The translations under genes and the position numbers were made by a program. Positions 27,886-35,013 of a DNA stretch of 64,000 nucleotides are shown here, in pieces. Origin of the DNA: VAZQ01 sp963840535 (GTDB lineage Bacteria; Pseudomonadota; Alphaproteobacteria; Rhizobiales; Xanthobacteraceae). Numbering within the stretch: position 1 is the stretch's first letter; every line of letters starts with the position of its first letter. Below the pieces are notes generated by a model that was not told the DNA's origin, did not search any database, and worked only from the letters and a program-made list of their open reading frames with translations. The DNA lies in assembly GCA_963840535.1 (NCBI GenBank), contig CAWIZJ010000056.1, forward strand, positions 1 through 64,000. The letters run 5' to 3'.

Positions 27886-29100
27886 ATGCCCGGCGCAGGA
27901 ACCGACAAGACCAGAAACTGGATCGAGACGCCGGGGCCGATCATGATCCTGGTCGAGCCGCAGCTCGGGGAGAACATCGGCGCTGCGGCCCGCGTGATGG
28001 CCAATTTCGGTCTGGCGCGGCTGCGGTTGGTGCGCCCGCGCGACGGGTGGCCCAACATCCATGCGCGCCGCTCGGCCTCCGGCGCCGATCGCGTGTTGGA
28101 GGAGATCGGGTTGTTCGATAGCCTGGAAGCTGCGATCGCTGACTGCATTATCGTGCTCGCGGCGACCGCGCGCGCCCATGATCAGGCCAAGCCGGTCATC
28201 GGACCCGACGAAGCCGCTGCTTTACTCGCTCCGCACGTGACCGGGGGCGAGAACGTAGCGGTGCTGTTCGGCCGCGAGCGCCATGGGCTCGAGAACGACG
28301 AGGTGGCGCTCGCCGATCGCATCATCACCTTCCCTGTCAATCCGGCCTTCGCCTCGCTCAATCTCGCGCAGGCGGTTGCGATCGTGGCCTACGAGTGGTT
28401 CAAGCACGCTTGTGGAGGAGCTCTCCCTTTCGCGATGCCCGAGAGATCGCAACCGGCGAGCAAGCAGCAGATCCAGGCATTCTTTTCAAATCTCGAGTGT
28501 CAGCTCGACCTCATCGAGTATTTCCGACCGATCGACAAGCGCGCCACCATGCTGGTCAATTTGCGCAACATTTTCGCGCGCATGCAGCCGACCCGGCAGG
28601 ACATTCAGACCCTGCACGGCATCGTGATGGCGCTCACCGAGGGCCGCAAGGGCCCGGCGCGGGGCGGTGTCCTCGCCGGCGCGGAAGCGGCGGCTTTGCG
28701 TGCGCTTCTTGCCGAGTATGGCGACGCGCGTGCGCCGGGCGAGCGTGGTCCGGTGCGCGGGCTGGCGCGCCTTCTGCGGCGCAATCCCACCGATGCCGAG
28801 CGGCTGCTTTGGCAGGCACTCACCAACGACCGCCGGCTCGCCGGCAAGGGCTTCAAGCGGCAGACGCCGGTCGGAACCCACATCGTCGATTTCGTGTCGT
28901 TCCCGCTGCGCACGGTGATCGAGTTGCTACCCGCGCGGGAAAGCGCGGCGGCCGCCAGGACCCGCGCCGATCGCCGCACCTGGCTCATCGACCGCGGCTA
29001 TCGTGTGCTCGACGTGGAAGAGCACGCAGTCGAGACTGATTTGCAGCAAATTATCGATCGGCTGGCGACGAGCTTGCCATCGGGCCCGGCCGGAGGGTGA
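27886..29100 (+). CDS. trmJ: TrmJ-like tRNA 2'-O-methyltransferase fused to a DUF559-like domain
   Basis: Residues 1-about 260 are a SPOUT methyltransferase of the TrmJ type, which modifies the ribose at position 32 of tRNAs: PIMILVEPQLGENIGAAARV, VLFGRERHGLENDEVAL and FASLNLAQAVAIVAYEW (knotted SAM site). Residues about 295-400 resemble DUF559, the Vsr-like nuclease fold: RNPTDAERLLWQALTNDRRL, FKRQTPVGTHIVDFVSF and WLIDRGYRVLDVEEHAV. The usual ELDGxQH of DUF559 is replaced by IELLPARES, so the nuclease site is probably lost. ATG 27886 is chosen because upstream frame sequence looks non-coding. Length 404 residues; intact. The domain fusion may assist RNA binding; that is inference. Confidence 0.88.
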   Translation: MPGAGTDKTRNWIETPGPIMILVEPQLGENIGAAARVMANFGLARLRLVRPRDGWPNIHARRSASGADRVLEEIGLFDSLEAAIADCIIVLAATARAHDQAKPVIGPDEAAALLAPHVTGGENVAVLFGRERHGLENDEVALADRIITFPVNPAFASLNLAQAVAIVAYEWFKHACGGALPFAMPERSQPASKQQIQAFFSNLECQLDLIEYFRPIDKRATMLVNLRNIFARMQPTRQDIQTLHGIVMALTEGRKGPARGGVLAGAEAAALRALLAEYGDARAPGERGPVRGLARLLRRNPTDAERLLWQALTNDRRLAGKGFKRQTPVGTHIVDFVSFPLRTVIELLPARESAAAARTRADRRTWLIDRGYRVLDVEEHAVETDLQQIIDRLATSLPSGPAGG

Positions 29101-29111
29101 ACGCGTGCTGG

Positions 29112-29891
29112 TCAGGCCTTGAGCGCCCCGACCACTGCGGCTGCGCCTGCGCGCAGAAAGCCCATGTCGCTGCCGACTGCGAGAAATCGCACTCCGCGCT
29201 CCGCGAGTGCGAGCGCGCGCTCGGCGCTGTGGCAATAGGCGCCCATGATCTTGCCCGACTTGACCGCCGCCGCGGTGATGCGATCGATCTCGCGGTCGAC
29301 CTCCGCGGCCATCGGATCGACCTTGGCGCCGTTGCTCAGCGCAATCGAAAGGTCGGCCGGGCCGAGGAACAGCGCATCGATCCCCGGTGTTCCCGCGATC
29401 GCTTCGACATTGTCGAGCGCGGTCCGTGTCTCGATCATGGCGAACGTGACGGTGAGCTCGTTGGCCTGGCGCAGATAGACCTTCTGGTCGGGCATATCGC
29501 CGAGCGTCGTCGCGCGGTGTGGTCCCCAGCTGCGTTCGCCGACCGGGGGGAATTTCGCGAACGAGACGTAGGCGCGAGCATCCGTGACGGTGTTGATCAT
29601 GGGCGCAATCACGCCCTCGGCGCCGAAATCGAGGGCGCGGCTTGCGGTGGCGAATGCACCGACGGGGATACGCACGATCGGGGCGGCGCCTGCAAGACGC
29701 ACCTGGGCGACCCCGGTCACGACCGCCGCGGTGTCCCACAATCCGTGCTGTCCGTCGAGCGTGACCGCCGGGAAGCCTTCGCGGGCGACCAGCTCGGCGA
29801 CGATCGGGTACGGGAGGCCGCACCAGCCGCTAAAGACGGTTTCGCCGGCACGCAGCCGGCGGGCGAGGGAGAACTGTGGTGACGATGACAT
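29112..29891 (-). CDS. HpcH/HpaI-family aldolase
   Basis: Class II metal-dependent aldolase family that cleaves 2-keto-3-deoxy acids to pyruvate and an aldehyde, 259 residues, TIM barrel. From ATG 29891: MSSSPQFSLARRLRAGETVF, then FPAVTLDGQHGLWD, GAEGVIAPMINTVTDARAYV, PPVGERSWGP, and the metal-ligand region MIETRTALDNVEAIAGTPGI with DALFLGPADLSIAL, all diagnostic. No metabolic partners are adjacent, so the substrate is unknown; 4-hydroxy-2-oxoheptanedioate or a sugar-acid derivative are the usual candidates. Convergent with trmJ, ending 12 nt away. Confidence 0.9.
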   Translation of the reverse strand: MSSSPQFSLARRLRAGETVFSGWCGLPYPIVAELVAREGFPAVTLDGQHGLWDTAAVVTGVAQVRLAGAAPIVRIPVGAFATASRALDFGAEGVIAPMINTVTDARAYVSFAKFPPVGERSWGPHRATTLGDMPDQKVYLRQANELTVTFAMIETRTALDNVEAIAGTPGIDALFLGPADLSIALSNGAKVDPMAAEVDREIDRITAAAVKSGKIMGAYCHSAERALALAERGVRFLAVGSDMGFLRAGAAAVVGALKA

Positions 29892-30036
29892 CGAGGGAAC
29901 CCGGTCAAGTGACGTTGCAGAACACTGTGACCCATCCGGCGTCACGCTGTAAAGCGTCCTCCTGCAGCCGAGAAATCGTCGGCCGGTGGTCGTGAGGCCG
30001 CACCTTCGGACCATAGGCGAGAGCCGGCGCTCGCGA

Positions 30037-30685
30037 TCACAGCTTGACGATCGCTACCTGATAAGCCTTGTGCAGGAGGCGATACTGGCCGGCGACGGTT
30101 GCGAGAAACGCATCGATACCGATCTTGGGCCGTTCACTGTCGTCCGCGGTTTCCTCGAATTCGTAGTCATCGAAGATGACGACGCCGCCTTGAGCCACCA
30201 TGGGCCAGACCAATGCACCGTCGCTGTAGACGTCGGCGGCTCGATGGCTTCCATCCACATAGACGATGTCGAACCGGCGCGCCGCGATGCCGAGTCGCGG
30301 CAGGACTTCGCTCGATGCGCCCTTGATCTTCTCAACCCGGCCACCGAAGGCCGCCAGGTTGGCATCGAAGCGGCGCTCGGCATCGGGAACGAGCGCTGCA
30401 AAATGGGGATTACGCAAATGCTCGATACTGCCTCCGAAGGTGTCGATGCACACGACTTGGCTGCGTGCGAAGAAATTCAAGAAGAACAGCGCGGAGCGAC
30501 CCTCCCACGACCCGATCTCCAGCACCCGCATCGGCAGGTCCCGCAGCGGGCCCAGGAGCTCGACCCAGTTGGCGAAGTGCCACGTGGTCCAGTCCGACGA
30601 GAACGATTTGCCGGCATACCAGCTCGGCGATCTCGTCCTCCGACAGCGGCTCGCTCGCTCTCCGAGCGTCCGGCATGCCGCGCAT
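30037..30685 (-). CDS. Class I SAM-dependent methyltransferase, one frameshift
   Basis: A methyltransferase of the Methyltransf_24 (CmcI-like) group, about 215 residues. The N-terminus MRGMPDARRASEPLSEDEIA starts at 30685 and breaks near 30625. The other frame reads WYAGKSFSSDWTTWHFANWV, then the SAM site MRVLEIGSWEGRSALFFLNF, followed by FDIVYVDGSHRAADVYSDGA and GGVVIFDDYEF. It ends HKAYQVAIVKL. The start is 5 nt after the zeta inhibitor gene stop, so they are probably one transcript. Substrate unknown. Confidence 0.8.
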
Positions 30686-30690
30686 GAACG

Positions 30691-31014
30691 TCACGAACCC
30701 GCCTTGATCCCTGCGATCGCCTTTTCCATCAGCTCGACCATGGTACGGCGAATCTGGTGGTCGGATTCCTGCACGCCTTTGGCGTCGAAGTCCTTGCGGA
30801 TCTTCCTGAACACGTCGTCGTCCCCCGGTTCCTCGAAATCGGCGACCACGACCTCCTTGGCATAGGCGTCGGCCTCGGCCCCAGAGAGGCCGAGCTTGCC
30901 CGCTGCCCATTGGCCGAGAAGCCTGTTGCGGCGGGCAGTCGCCTTGAACTTCAATTCCTCGTCATGGGCGAACTGCTTCTCGAATCCTTCCTCGCGCTTG
31001 TCGAATGTGGTCAT
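30691..31014 (-). CDS. F1F0-ATPase inhibitor zeta subunit (DUF1476)
   Basis: A 107-residue all-helical protein. The family is the alphaproteobacterial zeta inhibitor that binds F1-ATPase and blocks ATP hydrolysis. It is recognised by MTTFDKREEGFEKQFAHDEE, FKATARRNRLLGQWAAGKLG and AYAKEVVVADFEEPGDDDVF. The inhibitory region is the N-terminal 20 residues. It sits divergent from purC, as in many Hyphomicrobiales genomes, and overlaps functionally with no purine step. Intact. Confidence 0.93.
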   Translation of the reverse strand: MTTFDKREEGFEKQFAHDEELKFKATARRNRLLGQWAAGKLGLSGAEADAYAKEVVVADFEEPGDDDVFRKIRKDFDAKGVQESDHQIRRTMVELMEKAIAGIKAGS

Positions 31015-31491
31015 TCCTGCCTCGCTGGTTCGGGAGCTGCCGGACGCCTTCGCAACGTCGCGACCTGCCTCGCTAAAGGGCTCCGACGCCCGCTTATTGC
31101 GCGATGAAGGTACCGCTAGAGCACCTGTCGCGAGTTACGCAATGCAACGGTTGTCCGGGGCGCCGATGGCATCGATTCCTGCAATTCGATTCCGGCTCGA
31201 TGATGTCCACATCGTGAACGGCCGTCCGATGCCGAAACCCGCGCCGCCCTGCATAACGGAGTGGGACCGTCAAGGCAACCGATTGGCGAAATGATTCGGC
31301 GGCAATGGTAGCGTCGAACAAAAGCTGTTGACGCGATTGTGCTGCCGGGCCCGATCGGCTAGTTTGCCGACAGGGAACGCGTGGCTTGGTCACGTTCATC
31401 GTCGCGCCGCCGTGTTCCGCCGCCGCGGACATCATCTTCAAACCGGAGCCACGGCATCGAAATGGATATCAACAAACCACGGTACACTCCG
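31015..31491. promoter_or_regulatory. Divergent intergenic region between zeta inhibitor and purC
   Basis: About 480 bases with no convincing gene on either strand. It must hold the leftward promoter for the zeta-inhibitor gene and the purC promoter. No PurR-type or riboswitch structure is visible to me. Confidence 0.4.
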
Positions 31492-32259
31492 ATGAGCCGC
31501 CGTCGCCGCATCTATGAAGGCAAGGCGAAGGTCCTCTACGAAGGGCCCGAGCCCGGAACGCTGATCCAGCACTTCAAGGACGACGCGACCGCCTTCAATG
31601 CGAAAAAGCACGAGGTCATCGAGGGCAAGGGTGTCCTCAACAATCGGATCTCTGAATATGTCTTTCAGCATCTGAACGACATCGGGGTACCGACGCACTT
31701 CATCAGGCGCCTCAACATGCGCGAGCAGCTGATCCGTGAAGTGGAGATCATCCCCCTCGAAGTGGTGGTGCGCAACGTCGCGGCCGGTTCGCTCTCACAG
31801 CGCCTCGGCATCGAGGAAGGCACGCAGTTGCCGCGCTCGATCATCGAATTTTATCACAAGAGCGAAAAGCTGGGTGATCCGATGGTCTCGGAGGAGCACA
31901 TCACGGCCTTCGGTTGGGCCACGCCGCAGGAAATCGACGACATCATGGCGCTCGCCATCCGTGTCAACGATTTCCTCTCGGGCCTGTTCCTCGGTGTCGG
32001 CATCCGACTGATCGACTTCAAGATGGAAACCGGCCGGCTGTGGGAGAACGATCTGATGCGGATCGTGGTGGCGGACGAAATCTCGCCGGATTCATGCCGG
32101 CTGTGGGACATCAAGTCGAGCGAGAAGCTCGACAAGGACCGCTTCCGCCGCGATCTCGGAGGGCTGGTCGAGGCCTATTCCGAGGTGGCCCGGCGGCTCG
32201 GCATCATGAGCGAGGGCGAGCGGCCGCAGGGTAGCGGCCCCGTACTGGTCAAAAGCTGA
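31492..32259 (+). CDS. purC: Phosphoribosylaminoimidazole-succinocarboxamide synthase PurC
   Basis: SAICAR synthetase: joins aspartate to CAIR with ATP, step 8 of purine synthesis. The start chosen is ATG 31492, giving MSRRRRIYEGKAKVLYEGPE, which matches the normal PurC opening; an in-frame ATG at 31462 would add ten residues. Other signatures are FNAKKHEVIEGKGVLNNRIS, VVVRNVAAGSLSQRLGI, RLIDFKMETGR and DEISPDSCRLWD. Length of 255 residues is normal. Followed by a terminator-like hairpin, so purC is transcribed apart from the genes downstream. Confidence 0.97.
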   Translation: MSRRRRIYEGKAKVLYEGPEPGTLIQHFKDDATAFNAKKHEVIEGKGVLNNRISEYVFQHLNDIGVPTHFIRRLNMREQLIREVEIIPLEVVVRNVAAGSLSQRLGIEEGTQLPRSIIEFYHKSEKLGDPMVSEEHITAFGWATPQEIDDIMALAIRVNDFLSGLFLGVGIRLIDFKMETGRLWENDLMRIVVADEISPDSCRLWDIKSSEKLDKDRFRRDLGGLVEAYSEVARRLGIMSEGERPQGSGPVLVKS

Positions 32260-32285
32260 CGCCATCGTAACGATGCGATGAGGCC

Positions 32286-32312
32286 GCACCGGTTCCGAGA
32301 CCGGTGCCTTTT
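32286..32312 (+). terminator. Intrinsic terminator after purC
   Basis: GCACCGGT (32286-32293), six-base loop, ACCGGTGC (32300-32307), then CTTTTG. An 8-bp GC-rich stem with a short T run, 27 nt after the purC stop. It separates purC from the decarboxylase-like gene. Confidence 0.75.
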
Positions 32313-32384
32313 GTCTTGCGGCCAGGGCAGGTGCGGACCATCGAGGAACAATTGCGATCGGCCGACGAGGACGAGGAGACGACC

Positions 32385-33113
32385 ATGCACAGGGAATTCA
32401 GCATCGGACTCGTGGTTCCGTTCGCGACCGACACGGTGCCGGAGGAAGGACGGCTGATGTATCCGGGTGTGCGCTTTGTTCCGCGCGGCGTCGGCGTCCG
32501 GTCGCTGACGCCCAGAGGCTATGACGGCGCGTGGGAGGCCATTCTCCCGGCGGCCGAGCAGCTTGCCGGAGAAGGCGTCGATGCGATCATGGTGATCGGC
32601 ACCTCGCTGACGTTCTATCGCGGCTCGGACTTCCATGCAGAGTTGCTGGAGCGGCTGCGAAAGGCCACCGGTCTGCCGGTAAGCACCATGAGCCAGGCCG
32701 TGGTCGACGGAATGCGTCACCTCGGGGCGCGTCGCATCGTGGTTGCTACGGCCTACGCGGACGATGTGAACGACCGACTCGAGGTCTTCCTCACGGCACA
32801 GGGCTTCAAGGTGCTGGCGCTCGAGGGCTTCGGCCTGCGCGGGTTCGGTGAGCCCGGTAGCAAGAGCGAGGCCGACATCATTGCGCTCGGGTCCAGGGTC
32901 TGCGAGCAGGCTTCGGCAGCCGAGGGCCTGCTGATCTCGTGCGGCGGCTTGCGCACGCTGGGCGTGGCCAAGGCCCTCGAGGATCGCCATGGTATCCCTG
33001 TCGTCTCGAGCACCCAGGCGGCGTTCTGGGCGGCCATGCGGCTGGTCGGCGAGGACGGCTATGTTGCCGGCCGCGGCCGCCTGCTGGAGCGATCGCCGGC
33101 TCCTGTGCATTGA
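32385..33113 (+). CDS. Arylmalonate decarboxylase / maleate isomerase family protein
   Basis: Asp/Glu-racemase superfamily enzyme, 242 residues. It aligns by eye along its length with Bordetella arylmalonate decarboxylase: GTSLTFYRG in the first lobe, VSTMSQAVVDGMRHLGARRI, AYADDVNDRL, and LISCGGLRTLGVAKALEDRH with GIPVVSSTQAAFWAAMRLVG. Only the second-lobe Cys (SCGG) is present; the first lobe has Gly-Thr where racemases and maleate isomerases have a Cys. That single-Cys pattern fits decarboxylase chemistry. ATG 32385 has GAGGAGA upstream. It sits between purC and purS but has its own upstream terminator, so it probably is not tied to purine synthesis. Natural substrate unknown. Confidence 0.82.
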   Translation: MHREFSIGLVVPFATDTVPEEGRLMYPGVRFVPRGVGVRSLTPRGYDGAWEAILPAAEQLAGEGVDAIMVIGTSLTFYRGSDFHAELLERLRKATGLPVSTMSQAVVDGMRHLGARRIVVATAYADDVNDRLEVFLTAQGFKVLALEGFGLRGFGEPGSKSEADIIALGSRVCEQASAAEGLLISCGGLRTLGVAKALEDRHGIPVVSSTQAAFWAAMRLVGEDGYVAGRGRLLERSPAPVH

Positions 33114-33235
33114 GGTGCAACTCGCTAAGATTGCCCGCCACGTATTGCCGCCGTCGAATCGGGCGGGAATGGAGCCGGACTCGACTTGCGAAGCGAACGA
33201 TTCTCGCGATAAGGAGCCTGCGAGAAGGATCTGCA

Positions 33236-33478
33236 ATGAAGGCCCGCGTCACCGTCACGCTCAAGTCCGGCGTCCTCGACCCACAGGGAAAGGCGATCGA
33301 GGGCGCACTCCGGTCGCTCGGCATCGACGGCATCGCCAGCATACGCCAGGGCAAGGTGTTCGACGTTGAGCTCAAGAGCCGCGACCGCAAACAAGCGGAA
33401 GCCACACTCAAGCAGGCTGCCGACAAGCTTCTCGCCAATACCTTGATTGAGAATTATGATGTGAAAGTATCTCGATGA
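33236..33478 (+). CDS. purS: Phosphoribosylformylglycinamidine synthase subunit PurS
   Basis: Small structural subunit of three-part FGAM synthetase (PurS-PurQ-PurL), 80 residues. It starts MKARVTVTLKSGVLDPQGKA, then IEGALRSLGIDGIASIRQGK and ends ENYDVKVSR, the full family profile. Start ATG 33236. In the normal order it precedes purQ and purL; here a 187-codon secreted-protein gene lies between it and purQ. Intact. Confidence 0.95.
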   Translation: MKARVTVTLKSGVLDPQGKAIEGALRSLGIDGIASIRQGKVFDVELKSRDRKQAEATLKQAADKLLANTLIENYDVKVSR

Positions 33479-33552
33479 GGCATTGACGCGATGTCGCCAC
33501 GCCTCGGAACTCGAGCTTCGCTCCTGGAAAAAGGCCACATGAGACGACAGCG

Positions 33553-34116
33553 ATGCGAGCGAGCCTCTTCCTGCCAGTAGTGGTCGCCGCCCTGAGCGGC
33601 CTCATTGCGGACGAGGCGGCGGGGGACGCTCGGCAAGCTTTTGCCGCGGGGCGGCCGGGTCTCGGCGGCTGGACCGAGGTCAAATGGCCATTCGCCCTCG
33701 ATCAGTGGGGCTCAGGGCGTGCGTTCGAGTGCACCGCCGCCGATTGCGGCGCCGCGATCACGCTCTACCTGCGCCCCAAGCTCGGCTTCTGCAACTGCTC
33801 GACCGGGGTGTCCGACGACGCCGAGCTCGATCGTGTCGGCGATCTCGAGCTGCTCGGCGGCAGGGTTAAGGGCCTGCGCGACGGCCGATCGGTCACCGTC
33901 GGCTGGATGCAGGGACGCAGCCGTCCCTATCATGTCGCGCTCTCCTACGCGACGCCGCGTGCGGCGCTCGCCATCGCGTTCAACGACAAATGTGACGTGG
34001 TGGTTGCGACAGTAGTGACCGAACGTGGCCGAATGACCGAGGCCGAGCGAGCCACGCTCGACTTTCTCAACACCGATCACGTCCTGCGTTGGATCGAGCG
34101 AGAGCTCGGCATCTGA
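33553..34116 (+). CDS. Hypothetical secreted Cys-containing protein between purS and purQ
   Basis: A 187-residue protein with a short signal peptide-like start (MRASLFLPVVVAALSGLIAD). The mature part has CTAADCG and CNCSTGVSDD with a later CD, four to five Cys that could form disulfides in the periplasm. I do not recognise a Pfam family, although similar hypothetical proteins occur at this location in related genomes. Its stop overlaps the purQ ATG (TGATG), so it is translationally coupled to purQ, yet nothing in it suggests purine chemistry. Confidence 0.75.
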   Translation: MRASLFLPVVVAALSGLIADEAAGDARQAFAAGRPGLGGWTEVKWPFALDQWGSGRAFECTAADCGAAITLYLRPKLGFCNCSTGVSDDAELDRVGDLELLGGRVKGLRDGRSVTVGWMQGRSRPYHVALSYATPRAALAIAFNDKCDVVVATVVTERGRMTEAERATLDFLNTDHVLRWIERELGI

Positions 34117-34817
34117 TGCAATCCGCGGTCGTCGTCTTTCCCGGCATCAATCGCGAGCGCGACATGGCGCGCGCCTTACGGCTGGCGTTCGGCCGCGAGC
34201 CGGCCATGGTCTGGCATGCCGAGACCGAGCTTCCGGCGGGCACCGGTCTCGTCGTGGTGCCGGGAGGGTTTTCCTACGGCGATTACCTGCGCTGCGGAGC
34301 GATCGCGGCGAGGGCACCGGTCATGGAAGCCGTGCGCGCGCATGTTGCGAAGGGGGGACTCGTGCTCGGCGTGTGCAACGGGTTCCAGATTCTGTGCGAA
34401 GCAGGGCTTCTGCCGGGCGTACTGATGCGCAACTCGGCGCTGAAATTCATCTGCAGAGACGTGCATCTGCGCGTCGAGCATTCGGATTCCCCATTCACGC
34501 GCGGCTACAATGCGGGCCAGGTGATCCGCGTGCCGATCGCCCACGGCGAGGGCAACTATACCGCCGATGCGACCACCATCGCGCGGCTCGAGGAGGAGGG
34601 CAGAGTGCTGTTCCGTTACGTTGCGCCGGACGGGTCGCTCGATCCCGCCTGGAACGTCAACGGGGCTGCCAACGCAATCGCCGGAGTGCTCAACGAGCAG
34701 GGGAACGTGCTCGGCATGATGCCGCATCCGGAGAATCACGTAGATGCGTTGCTTGGATCGACGGACGGGCGCGGGCTGTTCGCCGGGCTCGCTGACCATT
34801 TCAAGCAAGCCGCGTGA
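34116..34817 (+). CDS. purQ: Phosphoribosylformylglycinamidine synthase subunit PurQ
   Basis: Glutaminase subunit of FGAM synthetase that supplies ammonia to PurL, 233 residues. The start ATG 34116 overlaps the previous stop and gives MQSAVVVFPGINRERDMARA. The nucleophile Cys is in LVLGVCNGFQILCEAGLLPG; the His/Glu of the triad are in GMMPHPENH. GFSYGDYLRCGAIAA is also typical. The GxN position in the first loop reads GIN, whereas SN is usual. Intact; purL follows after about 200 nt. Confidence 0.96.
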   Translation: MQSAVVVFPGINRERDMARALRLAFGREPAMVWHAETELPAGTGLVVVPGGFSYGDYLRCGAIAARAPVMEAVRAHVAKGGLVLGVCNGFQILCEAGLLPGVLMRNSALKFICRDVHLRVEHSDSPFTRGYNAGQVIRVPIAHGEGNYTADATTIARLEEEGRVLFRYVAPDGSLDPAWNVNGAANAIAGVLNEQGNVLGMMPHPENHVDALLGSTDGRGLFAGLADHFKQAA

Positions 34818-35013
34818 GACGTGGGCGCGCATCCGGCGTCCGTCCTGCATGCACTTCTCTGCAGGATGCTGTGGAATAAAGGCCGGAAAGGATTGCCGGA
34901 AGGCATCCGGCGAGGACAATCGAGATCCATGACATCCAGAGCGAACTCCGCAGCGCGCAGGAAACGTGCGACCGCCAGGAGCGTGAAGGTACGCAAAGGC
35001 GCGCGCAAGAGGG

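Noticed and set aside
34821..35013. Arg/Lys-rich small frame between purQ and purL
   Set aside because: Composition and lack of a start with a ribosome binding site suggest it is non-coding or part of the purL leader; not listed as a gene.
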